Source: Paguma larvata
Taxonomy: Eukaryota; Chordata; Mammalia; Carnivora; Viverridae
DNA length: 64,000 nucleotides
Reading direction: 5' to 3'
Assembly (NCBI GenBank): GCA_030068075.1
Contig: CM057825.1
Location: 122,733,239 to 122,797,238, forward strand
Shown here: positions 1 to 12,197 of the stretch, piece by piece
Layout: every line of letters begins with the position of its first letter
How positions within the stretch are numbered: the first letter of the stretch is position 1
Position numbers and translations under genes: made by a program
Notes under the pieces: model-generated
Told to the model about the DNA's origin: nothing
What the model saw: the letters and a program-made list of their open reading frames with translations, nothing else
Database searches by the model: none

Positions 1-255
1 GACAGGAAGGGAGGCGTAAGGGCATTTGGACCGTGAAACCGGGTGGGGGCAGGAGATGTCAATGGTTCTGACGACGGCAAGAATACCCCTTTGGCACGAG
101 TTCTGTATGGGCATGGACTGGCCCCAAAGGTGTGGAGTCATCTTTTCTGGGTGGAAGAGATCTCTGAGCAATTTTTCTGTCCCTAGAATTCAAGGTGGGA
201 TCCCTCAAGCTTCCCCGGATCCCAGTTTTGTTTGCCGAAGCCCTGTGGTCCGTGA

Positions 256-840
<585 letters not shown>

Positions 841-1529
841 TAGGGGACAGAAGGGAGCCCCTCCCAGCTGTGTCTCCTTCCCCTGCCAGCTTCTCCCAGT
901 GTCTTCCTGGGGCAGTGTGTGACTCCTCCAGAACACACAGTGCAGGGACATGAGTCGTCACGGAGTGTCGCCCTCCTTCCCATTCCGGTGGCAGATAGCC
1001 CCCCTGCCAGCCCCTCCCCCCACCTCCCCTCCAGCTTCTCCGTCTTGGAGGCTGGTCTGGCGGGCCTCAATGTGCTCCTGCACCACAGTCAGGAAATAGG
1101 ACACCCCCAGCTCTAGCCTCTTGGGGACACTTCACTAGGCCCTGGAGGGGCCCAGGGTGTGGCAGCTAGGGGAGAACGCAAGATCAGACCCCTCTGTTCT
1201 CCTCCTGCTTTCGGAGAGTCAGTCGCTGTCCCCGAGGGGTTAGAAGTGTGAAGGGGACAGCTGACCTATCACTTGCTGAGTGTGGCGAAGGGGGTACCTG
1301 GTGAATCACCGCTGGTCTGGGTCAGAAGGGGTTGAATGTTGACATGGCTCTACCTGGTGTGTTGGGGGCGGTGGGACCTGAGAGGCCCAGGGTTGCCCCC
1401 TCACCCTGAGGCCTGGGGACGCTGCAGGGAGGTGGTGGGCTGATGGCCGTCTGCTCTCTTACCCCCTGAGGGTGCCCGTGGAGTGCAGACTGGGCTCCGT
1501 CATCGCTCTCTGTGGTTCCTTTCCGCCAG

Positions 1530-1760
1530 GACTCCCCTCGGAGGCAGAGCTGCTCCTGTCACAGTCCCGTGTGGCTTCCAACCTCTCGGCTCGCGTGGCA
1601 GTGCGGAGCACCGGGGCTCAGCTGGACGCCACCCTCTGCCTGGACGGCCCGGTCCCTTGTCGCCCCGGGCCACCTGCTCCACGCCAGCCTGGCCCACACG
1701 GTGCCCGGCCTCAGGCGCTGGGGCCTCCCCTTCTCCGTGGATGGCTGCGGACACTTTCAG
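1530..1760 (+). pseudogene. Exon 2 candidate with internal frameshift
   Basis: The acceptor TTTCCGCCAG and donor GTGGGT flank it. The first part reads 'LPSEAELLLSQSRVASNLS' and continues to about 'LCLDGPV' near 1,650. The second part is in the next frame and reads 'HLLHASLAHTVPGLRRWG' and 'FSVDGCGHFQ' to the donor. The switch corresponds to one inserted or two deleted bases around 1,645-1,670. Phase into exon 3 is correct in the second frame, so both halves look like former coding sequence. Confidence 0.5.
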
Positions 1761-1835
1761 GTGGGTGGGGGGCTGGGCGGGGTGGGCCCCGGGGGCAGCA
1801 GTTCGTGGGACACCCACGGCTTCGCTTCTGCCTAG

Positions 1836-1995
1836 GGCGCGGGACACCGTGTGGCGGCAGGGCTGACGGCCAGCGTGGACGGCGAGCAGCTCCATGCGGC
1901 CCTGGAGGCGAGGCGACAGCGTGGCCGCGGGGGGCTGGCCCTGGAGCTGCACCAAGGCCTCTCTGCGCTGCTGGGCACCGTGCTCGCGCCTCCAG
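1836..1995 (+). CDS. Exon 3 candidate, large lipid-transfer-protein-like locus
   Basis: The acceptor is CTTCTGCCTAG and the donor GTGAGT. The exon is open in phase with exon 2 and reads 'GAGHRVAAGLTASVDGEQLH' then 'GLALELHQGLSALLGTVL'. It ends with one base of a split codon. The alternating small and hydrophobic residues are typical of the locus. Confidence 0.55.
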
Positions 1996-2914
1996 GTGAG
2001 TGACCGGCCCGGGGGCGCACCCGAGCCGCCTAGCCTCTCCATCTTCCCGGGGCACCAACTTCAAGTCACCCAGGGATTCCGGGCCGCCCCTGCCCCTCTT
2101 CGCCCCCTCCGGCCCCACCCCGCCCGGCCTGGCCCCACCCACCCTGACCCCGCCCCTGCCACCTTGCCCCCTCCTCTCGCACCCCATCTTCCCTCCCAGC
2201 ATCCTGCGACTTCCCCTTCTCCCTTCTGTCCGCCTTCCCTTCCAGCCTCCACACCCTGCATTTAACTCTTTGTCCTGTGCCCCGTCCTCCACCTGTCGTG
2301 TTGTCCCCACCCCACCCCTCGCCCCCACCACGACTCTTGGGAGGCCTCGGGTCCCCTCTGGTGAAGTTGAAACTGCCCACACCCTGGCCACCAGCTAGGC
2401 TTCTGGGTGCCCCCCGCCCCCACTCCAGGAAACACCTCGAACACTGCGGAAGGAACAGGAAACATAGCTGCCCTTTGCATTTTTTCAAGGACGGAGAGCA
2501 GGAAGCCTCCTCTGTGCCTGCGCAGGGGTGGCTAGACCGCCCCCACGGGGTGGGAGGTAGGGCCGCGATCGGGCGCGCGCTGCAGCCGCCTGCAGCCTCC
2601 AGCCGCCTCACCTACCCGCTGCGTGACGCCCGGCAAGTTGCTTACTCTTCCGGTCCAGCGTCCTGAGCTGTAAAACGTGACTGCCGGCGGTTCCTACCTC
2701 CTGCCGCCACACGGAGGCCGCATGAGGACGTGAGCTCTGAGTCCTTCGGTTTAATGCCCACGTTCTGGGTTAGCGCTCGGGTGTCTGTGCAAGCCTCTCT
2801 TGCTGGGTTATTTTCCCAGGAGGCTTCCACCAAGGGCTGTGGGGCGGGGCTGGATCTCCTGTGCTCCTCTGGGCTCTGGGTCACCCCCCCTGCCGACCCC
2901 GCTGGTCTCTGCAG

Positions 2915-2993
2915 GTCAACTGTAGTGGAGACGCCTCGCCCTGCCCAGCTGTCGGGGCTCTGCTGGGGGGACTTCGCCTGGCAGCCTCTGGAG
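2915..2993 (+). CDS. Exon 4 candidate (weak)
   Basis: The acceptor is GGTCTCTGCAG and the donor GTACTG. The most family-like reading is 'VNCSGDASPCPAVGALLGG', with an N-glycosylation site, but its phase does not match exon 3. The exon may be misplaced, altered or not real. Confidence 0.3.
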
Positions 2994-3894
2994 GTACTGG
3001 GTCTCTGTCGTACATGGGATAGTGGTGGCACATGGTGGCCTGCATCTGGGGGGCTGGCACAGCCTGAGCACTGAGGACTGCTCGCAGCATGGCCCAGGGG
3101 CCTGTGGCCACCGCCAGGCTGACCCACATGGTCCCATCCTCAGAACTCTCCGTGTCCCCAGCAATACACACCTGGACTGGGGCATGGGCCTGCTTAGGTG
3201 GCCCCAAGCTCTCCCGGGCTGGGGCACAGGTGGACACTGGGTCCTCTCCGTCGCAGGCACGTCATGGCAAGGAGACCTGAGCCACAGGGCCCTATGGCTC
3301 CTGGACCCAGGGGGAACTGGGTGCACCCAGGAGGCTGCCCGCAGACCTTGTCAGTGCCGCCCTGTGGGCATCCGAGTGGGCAGCTGGTAGCAGGCCTGGG
3401 CTGGCCGAGCTCTGTGGCCTGCTGGCAGGGAAGGGGCGGGTGTATAGCCCCAAGGACTGTCTGCGGGAGGAGGACAGAGGTATTTCTGCTCCTGAGGCCC
3501 GCCAGCATGGCTGGCTGTGGCTGGCACACCTCGCAGGACCTGGGTCACTTTGCCAAGGTCACACAGTGGCCTAAATGGTGAGAGCGTTCCCTAAGGGAAT
3601 AAGGGGTCAGGACTGGAAGGGTTTTAACAGGCCACACAGATGGGCTGCCTTCCCCACTGCGTGTCACGGGGAGGGGACGTCAGGGACCCTGACATGCTCT
3701 TAGAGGCCCCTGGGTGGCCATTTCCAGCTGTCAGAGAGAAGCGCTTTGCGGGAGTAGAGCCTGTTAGCTGGGTGTGGGCGTGGCCCAGAGGATGGGGGTT
3801 CCCTGACCACACCGGCCGGGCAGCGGGTGAACCACCGCTTCGTGGGGTCTTGTAGGGACACCTGCTGGGTCTCCCCTTGCCTTTCTGGGGGCAG

Positions 3895-4253
3895 GATCTG
3901 GCTGTGTTGTCCTTGATGGCTGCCTCCTGGTCCATACCCGCACGGCCAGCCTGGCAGCTCAGGTGTCTTCTGGGGACATCTTCGCCCGGGCCCACGTCCA
4001 CACAGCCTGCAGCCACCTGCCATGCGCATCTGGATAGTGGCCTCCAGCATCATAGCCTCCGCTTCAGGCTCTGCAGGGTTGCCCCCGACAACCACATCCA
4101 TGTGTCCGTGGTGGGAGACGAACCCCCAGGGCCGGGCTGGAGGTGGCCCTGGGCCAGTGTGCCCTGACTGCCCGCGGGGACATCGGCAGTGAGGCCAACA
4201 GCACACACACCAACTGGACCCTGTCGCTGGTGAACCGCTGCCCCTTGCTGGAG
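3895..4253 (+). pseudogene. Exon 5 candidate with internal frameshifts
   Basis: It starts after TTTCTGGGGGCAG and ends at a good GTAAGC donor. Successive frames carry 'SGCVVLDGCLLVHTRTASLA', then 'NHIHVSVVGDEPPGPG', then 'LEVALGQCALTARGDIGSEA' and 'NWTLSLVNRCPLLE'. A shift near 4,125 is clear; another is likely near 4,020-4,030. The closing CPLLE-type end is repeated at the end of exon 6, which suggests repeated units within the protein. Confidence 0.45.
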
Positions 4254-5152
4254 GTAAGCTCCCTCCCCGCCTGTGGCTGCGGGGCCCTGGCCGGGACTCC
4301 CGCCTCCCTCCACGAGTTACTGACTCCTTCCTGTGTGCCCAGCTCCGCACTCAGCGTAAGAAACTTGCATCTTTCATTGTCCTCTGAGTTTGGGGATTCG
4401 CGGGCTACAAAGCTTTGAGCCAAAAGAATGGGCCCGAAATGAATTTTCTCCCCTTTCACAAAGGGCCCTACTGATTGCCTTTCTTCCTGGGGCTGAAGCT
4501 GATTCTTTCCTCCTGATCTGTCTCGTCCTGCCCCTAGGAACAAGGGTCCGGGAGTAATAATGAGAATATTAAGAAGTAACAGCTGATGCTTACTGAGCAC
4601 TGTGTGCTGAGTGCTTGCTGCGGCTTCGCAGACATGCTCCGTAAATCCTCGCCTTCCACCAGGAAGGGCCGCTGTGTCCCTAGTCCCAGGGTCTGGGGCC
4701 CAGAGCAGAATTAACCCCGTTACTTCCCCCTTGTTCCCATCTTGGGTCGGTGCCTCCACGTGGGGCATGTGGTCAGCCCCAGTGGGACAAGTTACCGAGG
4801 CTCTCTGCCCTCCAGCCAACGGTCGTGGATATCTATGCCACGATATAGCTGGGGCTTTCCCGGTGCCCGGCTCTGGCCAGCAGCTCACAAGTATTAACTC
4901 ACCTACGTTCAGAGGTGGGTAAACTGAGGTTGCAAGTTCGGAAAGATGGAGTCAGTGGTGGAGCCAGGGCTCAAGCCCACGTCTGTCGGTGGGGACACGG
5001 GGTATCGGTCACACTTAGCAGGGCCAGGTGCTGGTGGGGTTGAGGCCGTGGGGTCCACACTGCCCTCTTCCCACCCCAGCCCATTGCCAGCTCCCCTCCT
5101 TGGCTTCTGACACTGCCCTTAAATCCAGCCACTTCCTCCTCTTTCCTGGCAG

Positions 5153-5505
5153 CGGGCATCCCGCAGGCCCTGCACACCGAGGGCAGCCTGAGCTGGGGAC
5201 CCTGCGGGGGCAGTCTGGCCGCGGGCCTCCGCAGTGACCGTGGAGACGCCCACCTGCAGCTGGCCTGCACCTGCGGGCCCCGCACCTCGGTCGTCGGGCG
5301 CCTGGCCTACTCCCTGCACCTGCTGGGCCGCCTGGGCCTGCCACCCAGCAGCGCCGTCAGCCTGGCCGCCCAGCCCCGCCCCGCCGCCCGTGGCTCCCTG
5401 GCCCTCCGGCTGGGGCCGTGCCGGCTGCAGGGCTCGCTGGAGCAGCGCGTGCAGAACCGGAGCATGTGGACGCTGGCCGCCGAGCCCGGCTGCCCACTGC
5501 TGGAG
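5153..5505 (+). CDS. Exon 6 candidate, longest intact exon of the locus
   Basis: It has a strong acceptor (CTCTTTCCTGGCAG) and a GTACGT donor, and is 353 bases open in one frame. It begins 'GIPQALHTEGSLSWGPCGGS' and later reads 'RLAYSLHLLGRLGLPPSSA', 'LRLGPCRLQGSLEQRVQNRS' and ends 'AAEPGCPLLE'. Four cysteines and an NRS site are visible. It ends in phase 0, matching exon 7. Confidence 0.65.
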
Positions 5506-6671
5506 GTACGTATGGCGGGCCCACGAGGGCCTCGGGACCCCCAGCCGGCTGCATCCTCTAGGCGCCTCCCAGGACCCCAGCCACTGTTTCCCAGATGAGC
5601 TCTCTGACACTCGGTTCGTCTTTACTCTCACATTCCCGCTCGGCAGATGGGGAAACCGAGGCAGGGAGAGAAGAGTCACTCAGTGTCTTGCAACGGAAGG
5701 GTCACAGACTTGGAATTTACAATTTGTTTTTTTTTTTTAGTGAAATTCTGAGTGCAGGAAGGAAACGAGGGGTGCTCCCCTCAGCTGACAGTGGGGACAG
5801 GCACCGGTTGGAGGCACAGGCTGGGTGTTATCTGGGCCAGGAGATGATTCGAGAATGGTCCTATCATATTTGGGGGAGGGGAACCGGGTTCTCAGAAAAG
5901 GGAGACGCTGAGTCAGGACTGGCGTCCTCGTCCGTATGGGGCGGGCCACCCTGCCTGTCTCCTTGCCTCTCCCCTCCTGAGGGAGCTTCCCGGGGGCAGG
6001 GACTGGGTCCTGTCCCTTCCCCGAGCCCTCACAGATGCTCTGTCTCTGTTGATGGAGTTGCACACGACGGCGAGGGTGAGGCGTCCCGGGAACCAGCAGG
6101 CCCACACCCTTGACCTCCCCGAGGATAAAAGCGTGCCGTCCTCGCCTTCCAGGACAGTGGCCACTCAACATGCATGCGGGCACTTAGACCGTGCTCCCCG
6201 GCACCACCAGAAACTAGCTGTCCCCTTTTACTTCGTATTAATGTCCTCAGAAGCAGCCCATGTGGCTGGTGGCTCTCCTATCAGACTGGCCTAGATCGGA
6301 GGCACAGGCTGAAGACAGACCCCGCACAAACCTCAGCTCTGCGGCGTGCCAGCTGTATGACCCCGGGCGTGTGCTCGGCCTCTGAGCCTCAGTTTCCCCG
6401 TCCGTCATCTGGGGCGAGTGACTGCCCGGGTCAGGGCCGGGAAGAGATGAAGAGAGGCTGTGTCTGGGGAGCACGTGGCACGAAGCCGTGTGCGCTGAGG
6501 TTCTCCAGTGGATACTCGTGTCTCGTGATTTCAGTGCTGTCTGGTTGGGATGGGGGACGCGGGAAGTGCGGGTTGGTGGGCTGGGGGCTGGAGGGATTAG
6601 CGGGCGGCAGGTGGAGAATCAGATCCCCTCCCGACACGGGACCTCCCTCTGACCCCGCTCTGGTCTGGCAG

Positions 6672-7023
6672 GGCCTGGGCCTCCCGGCAGGGACACAGCT
6701 CACCGGCTCCCTGCGCGCGGCAGATGGGGAAGCGGTCATGTCAGGGTCCCTTGCGTCGGCCGGCCAGACTGCCTCCCTGACCTTGGCGGCGGCCTTGCAC
6801 CAGTCCGAGGCCACGCTCCGCGTGAAGCTGAGTCACAGGCTGCCTGCGCTGCGGGCCGTCCCCCTAAAGGCCTTGCTGAGCGTCCAGCTTGGGTGGGAGG
6901 CCGTGCACGGGTTGGACCTGCGGCTGCGGTCGGGGCTGTGAGCTGCAGGGTGGGGGCGAGCTGCGCCTGGGCTCCAGACTGCGGTGGCGGCTGCTGGCCG
7001 GGAGCTCCTGCGCGGCCCTGCAG
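6672..7023 (+). pseudogene. Exon 7 candidate with frameshift and stop
   Basis: The exon starts in phase after GGTCTGGCAG with 'GLGLPAGTQLTGSLRAADGE' and continues to 'VHGLDLRLRSGL' before a TGA at 6,939-6,941. One base away the frame continues 'CELQGGGELRLGSRLRWRLL' to 'SCAALQ' and a GTAGGT donor. One extra base (or two lost) near 6,930 explains this. Confidence 0.55.
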
Positions 7024-7446
7024 GTAGGTGGCGCTGCGCTGCGGGAGGAGCGGACCCGGGGTCTCCAGGGGCAGGGCAGGGGGCGAAACAAGGGAGAGGA
7101 GATGAATCCCCGAGGAAGGGACTCGTGGAATACTTGCTGAGCACACTCCGTGCCCTGGAAGTGTAGCCACGAAGCAAGCAGCGGTAAATGCCTGCCTGGG
7201 GAAACAGGCGGGCCCCAGCATAAGTGAGCGAATTACAGAGTATGTTACCTAGCAATCAGGGCTACAGAGAGGCGGAAAGTAGGAATGGGGCAGTGAACGA
7301 CAAAACAGATACCGCAATTTGGTCAAGGCCGGCCCTAAAGACTAGATGAGTTTTGAGCACAGACTTAAAGGAGGGGAAGGAGTGTTCTAGGCGTGGCCAG
7401 TGCAAAGGCCCTGAGGCAGAGCCAGAGTAGAAAGGGCATTTGCTAG

Positions 7447-7680
7447 GACCAGGGTCAGCAAACCATTTCTCTGAAAGTTCAGACAGTGATTATCTTCAGC
7501 CTTGGAGGCCGGGCAGCCTCTGTAGCGACTGTTCAGCCCTGCGGCTGTCACACACAACACCACAGGCCATATGTGAACGGGCCGGTGTGGCCGTGTGCCA
7601 GTAAAGCTTTGTTCTCGGCGAGTAGTGGGTGAGATGTGGCCCATGGGCCACACGGAGTGCTGACTCCTGTTTTGTAAAAA
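7447..7680 (+). mobile_element. hAT-type nonautonomous DNA transposon relic, copy 1
   Basis: The segment begins 'AGGGTCAGCAAACCATTTCT' and ends in a diverged form of the shared motif about gray-zone words 'TAAAGCTTTGTTC' and 'GTGAGATGTGGCCCATGGGC'. The same layout recurs near 19,230 and 28,170. It matches the mammalian Charlie-like element whose ends read like GGTCAGCAAAC. It lies in the intron between exons 7 and 8; otherwise that intron (7,024-8,889) shows only degenerate interspersed sequence. Confidence 0.6.
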
Positions 7681-8889
7681 GTACACTCAGATTCAGGACC
7701 CTTTGCAGAGGCTGCGAGAGGGCTGGGCTGGAGTTGGGTGTGGGTGTGCGAGAGGGGCGGGAGCATGGTGGCTCCTGTGTGACACGGGCGCTGGGCTGCT
7801 GTTGGCTGTGGTGGGGAGCACCGTGGGAGGAGGAGGAGGGTTGGGGGGAGTCCCGGACACAGTCACATCTTGGACGTGTTCAATTCGATGGAGCCCTTGG
7901 GCCCGGCTCTTGGAGTCAGGCGGTTGGCTGTGGTCCGCACTGAGGCCCATGGCTCCCGGTGGTCCCACTGAAGGCCACGAGACTGGCTGGGATGGCCACG
8001 GGGAGGGCGTAGACTGAGCTGTAGCATCAGGAATCAGTCACGGGTCCCGTGGACAAGCCAGGGAGGAGGAGAAACCCCAGGGAGGAGGGGTCCCAGGGGC
8101 CGGGGAGGAAGACCCTCCCGAGAGGAAGGAGGGGTTAGCAGGCCCAGCGTCCTGCCTGGCCAGTGGATGGGTGTCCGGGCCCACGCTGGGGAGGCCACCT
8201 TTGAGGCCGGGAGGCACCAGATGGAGTTGTGACTCTGTTCTCTCGCCTCTGGGCGGCCTGGAGCAAGTCACGGTTTCTCTGTGGGCCTCAGTTTCATCAC
8301 AAAATGGGGCGCAAAGACTCCCCCCTCTTGGGATTAGCTAAAACCTCAGGCGTCCGTGCCCAGCCCTGCCTGGTGCACAGCGCGGGCTGGGGGAATGGCC
8401 GTGTCATTTTCTGCCATGCGCTCAGGTGAGGGGCCAAGAAACACTCTGTGTCGCAGCCTTGCAGCCAGTTCTCCGGAAGGTTCCTCTGTCAGGAGCAGAT
8501 GTTTGGGTGTGCCTAGGGGGGTGGGAAGGTGGGAAGAGCCGCTGAAAAGTCCGTTCTCCTGTGGTTGCCAGAGTCTCGGGCAGGTCGGCTCACGAGACTT
8601 GGTTCTGTTGGCTGCAAAAATAGGGCCCCTGGTGGTCTGGGGAGGCGGGAGGCTGGAGGGACAAGTTCATCAGATAGCGGAGAGCTACAGGCACGGGACC
8701 TTCGAGACGTGCCTTCAGACAGGGACCGCGAGAACTTGGTTACAGCCACAAACCCTCTCCTAGGAAGACATTCGGGCCAATTTTGCAGCCACTTCTAGGG
8801 GCAGACTTTAGGACCCCTCCCCCTCCCCAACCCCTTTGAGCCCTATCCTGGTGAGAGCTCTGTTTCTGCGTCTCTCTAAATCCCTCCAG

Positions 8890-9020
8890 GCCCTGCGGGT
8901 CCTGGGCCGAGTCAACGGCTCCGGCCACGTCGTGGGAGCCCTGTGGCTGTGGACGCCCGGGCGCTGGTGGCCGTGAACAACAGGACGCTGCGGGGCCTGC
9001 TCGTTCTCCAGACCGCCGAG
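8890..9020 (+). pseudogene. Exon 8 candidate with frameshift
   Basis: The acceptor AAATCCCTCCAG and donor GTGAGC flank the exon. The first part reads 'ALRVLGRVNGSGHVVGA' (with an NGS site); the second part, one frame away, reads 'AVDARALVAVNNRTLRGLLV' and 'LQTAE'. One base appears to be missing near 8,938-8,945. Confidence 0.5.
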
Positions 9021-9223
9021 GTGAGCGCACGGGGTAGTGGGGGGCTGGGGCGGCCTGGGAGGGGGTGCCGGGGCCCTAGGAGAAGCACCGGACACCCTTC
9101 TGGCTCCAAAGAGGCCCCAGGGGCTGAGAGCGTCGGGGCCCATAAGTGAGGAAGCCTTCAGTTCCCCTGGCACCCCGACCCCTCACTGTTCTCTTGCTTG
9201 TTTGCTTTAAAATAAGTTTTGGG

Positions 9224-9435
9224 GGCACCTGGGTGGCTCAGTCGGTTAAGCCTCTGAGCCCTCATTTTGGTTCAGGTCATGATCTCTTGTTTCGTGAGTT
9301 CAAGCCCCACGTCGGGCTCTGTGCCGATACTGTGGAGCCCGCTTGGGATTCTCTCTCTGTCCCTGTCTCTGTGCCCCTCCCCTGCTTGCACTCTCTCTCT
9401 CTCTCAAAATAAAAAGTAAACTTAAAAAAAAAAAA
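9224..9435 (+). mobile_element. Carnivore tRNA-Lys SINE
   Basis: It starts 'GGCACCTGGGTGGCTCAGTC', contains the 'GGGCTCTGTGC' body segment and a CT-rich stretch, and ends in an A-rich tail at 9,424-9,435. The body form is the one common in cats. Confidence 0.9.
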
Positions 9436-10231
9436 TGCCCTTCCCGTTTAAGGCTGAGTAATTACCGCGTTGTGTGGCTAGACCACACTTGGTTCATCCG
9501 TCAGCTGACACTCGGCTTGCTTCCGCGCTTCGGCCGTTGCGAGTCCCGCCGCCGCGCACGTGGAAATGGATCCTTTCTGGATCCTGCTTTCCATCCTCCC
9601 GGCTGTGAGCGGCCGGCTGCTGCCGATGAGCGATGGCGCTGTTCCTCGCACGCTCGGCGCTGGTGTCCCGGTGAACGCGCACGGGTGGAATTGCCGGATC
9701 GTAGGCCCCGTGTAGGTTAAGGTCCGCCTCTTTGACTTTAGCGTGAACCAGCCGGCCTTCCCAGAGCTCCCCAGTAGAGTCGCTCACCGCTGCTTAAGCT
9801 AAAAATCCGTGCTGTTCTCAGCCCGGGCGCGCGCGCACTTGGCCGTGTGCGGAGCTCCCTCGCCGGTCCGTCTGTGAGCATCCTTCTCAGTGTCTCCGGA
9901 ACTCTCATACGGGTCACTGAGGTTTCTTCTGCTGCTGCATCCCAACCTGCGAGGCAGGTCCTTCCCTAACGTTCTGCGACCCCCTCCTTGTACCTCGCTG
10001 ATGCCCTTTCTTTCTCAGGTTCCTCTCCCGAGCGCATGCACGCGCACACACACACGCGCGCGCACATACACCAGGGATTTTTTTTCCTTGCCACCCAACT
10101 TTTTCTGCGGTGTGCTGGCCAACAGGGAGGGGGAGAGGAGGCTTGATGCCATGTCGGAGTGCTTTATTTTCCCCTCTGTGGGAGCGTCTGGCCACCTCCC
10201 AGGTACTCAGTCTTTGTGTCTCTTGCTGCAG

Positions 10232-10380
10232 AACCAGCAGGAGGTGGAGGTGTCGCTCACTCACGACCGGCCTGGCCCGGCCCCTCGGGTCTCCTGGCCC
10301 AGGTCCTGCTGAAGCTGGCCCCTGAGAGCCAAGGGCCCGGCTGCAGACGCACCCTGAGTGTCGGAGTGGATGGCAGTCAG
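10232..10380 (+). pseudogene. Exon 9 candidate with frameshift
   Basis: The acceptor CTCTTGCTGCAG and donor GTGCGG flank it. It opens 'NQQEVEVSLTHDRPGP'; the following frame reads 'GLLAQVLLKLAPESQGPGC' and 'RTLSVGVDGSQ'. A one-base loss near 10,280-10,290 accounts for the change, and the first frame stops soon after (TGA at 10,310). Confidence 0.5.
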
Positions 10381-10476
10381 GTGCGGGGCTCTGCTGCGGG
10401 GCCTCTGGGAGCTGGCGGGGGCGGGGCGGTGTGGGGACAACCCGGCTCACAGTCGTCCCTGCCATTTGCGCGGCAG

Positions 10477-10563
10477 CCGGGGCGCGTCTCCCTGGACTGC
10501 AGGCTCCGGCCCGGCGTCCCCGCGCTGCGGCCGCTGTGGGCCGGCGACCCGCTGGGCCTGCGG
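10477..10563 (+). CDS. Exon 10 candidate (moderate)
   Basis: It lies 96 bases after exon 9, with acceptor TTTGCGCGGCAG and a GTCAGC donor. It encodes 'PGRVSLDCRLRPGVPALRPL' then 'WAGDPLGLR' in phase 0 on both sides. The short intron and consistent phase support it, but the donor is not ideal. Confidence 0.4.
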
Positions 10564-10656
10564 GTCAGCGCCCGTGCTCGTGCGAATCCGAGTCTCAGGC
10601 TCCTCATCTGGGCAGTGGGGATAGCGCTCTCCGCCCTGGCCTGGCCCAGCACCTCC

Positions 10657-10680
10657 CCCCCCCCCCCCCCCCCCCCCCCC
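10657..10680 (+). repeat. Poly-C run
   Basis: An almost pure cytosine run just beyond exon 10; a run of G follows at about 10,776-10,788. Runs like these are prone to length errors and could form structured DNA. Confidence 0.9.
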
Positions 10681-11659
10681 GCCCGGGGCCATTCCCCACG
10701 CTCCTTTTCCGAAGCCGCGCCGGGACCCAGCTCTTGTCCTTGTCCCTCTCCCACCCGTGTCCCCGCGCGCTGCCGGGGGGGGGGGGGTGGCCCCGTGTCT
10801 CACTTCGGTGCCGCCTCTGCCTTTCTCCCCCGTTTCTCGCTCCTCGGGATCCCCCTGCGAGTAGGTCTCCACTTGGAGGCCGGCCGGACCACCCGCCCCT
10901 CCCGTTCTTGGCAAACGGTACTTTGTCCCTCCCGCAGTGTCAGCACTCCTGGTGGCATCCTTTATCCCCATGTCACTCCCGCACCCGGCCACCCTCCCGG
11001 CGGGCACTGCTCACTCATCCTCCCCAACATACCTGGAGCCCGACGCTTTCTCCCTCCAGCCCTGTCACCTGCCCCAGGCCACCTCAGGTCACACCTGGGT
11101 TCTCGCCACCTCGCTGGGCTCCCTGCTCCCACCATCGCCCCCGGGGTCTCCACCCAGAGCCCTTCTAAGTTGCACACCAGCCCCACTCCAGAAATGTTCA
11201 AGGATCTGGCCTGTCCCCTCTCGGAGCTCACCCCCTCCCACGACCCGTGCTGACTCTCTTCCGACCACACTCTCCGCCCCCTGTGCTCCTGCCCTCCGAG
11301 GCCCCCTGCCCGCTCCTGGTCTCCTTTGGGCACATGTCCTCTCTCCAGCCTTCCCTGCATAGCCCCGCCCTGGTCAGTGTCGCCCCCGGCCTGCCCTCCA
11401 CGCAGAAGGTTCTGCTCTTCCCGGCTGCCACTCAGGCCATTCCCGGTTCAGCAGCCGGGGGTGGGAGTGGGGGGAGTGGGGTTTCCCCATAGCCAACTTG
11501 CTGGTGCGCCTTCCTGCCCGTGGCTGTGTTCACCGCCCCGAGCCCTGCGGCCGAGGGAGCCTCCTGCGGGCTTCCTCACGTAGGCATGCTGGGGCACTGA
11601 CTCACTCTCCAGCCCTCCTCCCCTCCTCGAGATTGGGGGCCGGGGCCGCAGGTTCCAGC

Positions 11660-11870
11660 TTCTTTTTTTTTTAACGTCTTCATTTATTTTTGAGAGACAG
11701 AGCATGAGCAGGGGAGGGGCAGAGAGAGAGGGAGACACAGAATTAGAATCAGGCTCCAGGCTCTGAGCTGTCAGTACAGAGTCCGACACGGGGCTCAAAC
11801 CCACAAACTGTGAGATCATGACCTGAGCCAAGGTTAGTCGCTTAACCGACTGAGCCACCCAGGCGCCCCA
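11660..11870 (-). mobile_element. Carnivore tRNA-Lys SINE, reverse orientation
   Basis: The element begins with a T-run at 11,663 and ends 'CCACCCAGGCGCCCC', the reverse complement of the SINE start. A second reverse copy follows directly. Confidence 0.9.
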
Positions 11871-11874
11871 AAGT

Positions 11875-12073
11875 TTTTTAATTTTTAAAAAATATTTATT
11901 TTGAGACAGAGAAATTGGGGGAGGGGCAGAGGGGAGAAGGAGAGAGAGAGAATCCCAAGCAGGCTCCACATTGTCAGGGCAGAACCCACAGCTGGGCTTG
12001 AACTCACAAACCATGAGATCATGACCTGAGCCAAGTAAGACGCTTAACTGACTGAGCCAACCAGGTGGCCCCT
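11875..12073 (-). mobile_element. Carnivore tRNA-Lys SINE, reverse orientation, second copy
   Basis: It reads 'TTTTAAAAAATATTTATTTT' at the tail side and ends 'CCAACCAGGTGGCCCC'. It is more diverged than its neighbour and sits head-to-tail with it. Confidence 0.85.
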
Positions 12074-12197
12074 GAAGGTTCCAGCTTCTAACCAAGGCTT
12101 GGTCTTTCTGGTGGCCAGCCCTCTCTAGTAGCCCACTGAGGGTCACCTAATTAGAACAAAAGACATTTCTCTTGCTCAAGAAATTCCAAGGGACCGG

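Noticed and set aside
4064..4888. Minus-strand open frame of 274 codons
   Set aside because: It is the reverse shadow of exon 5 and intron sequence, with no splice support or family likeness.
9224..9300. tRNA-like sequence
   Set aside because: It is the tRNA-derived head of a SINE, repeated many times in the window, not a tRNA gene.
10159..11253. Long plus-strand open frame (364 codons)
   Set aside because: It crosses exons 9-10, a poly-C run and intron sequence in GC-rich DNA where stops are rare; the protein is low-complexity proline/arginine/serine without domains.
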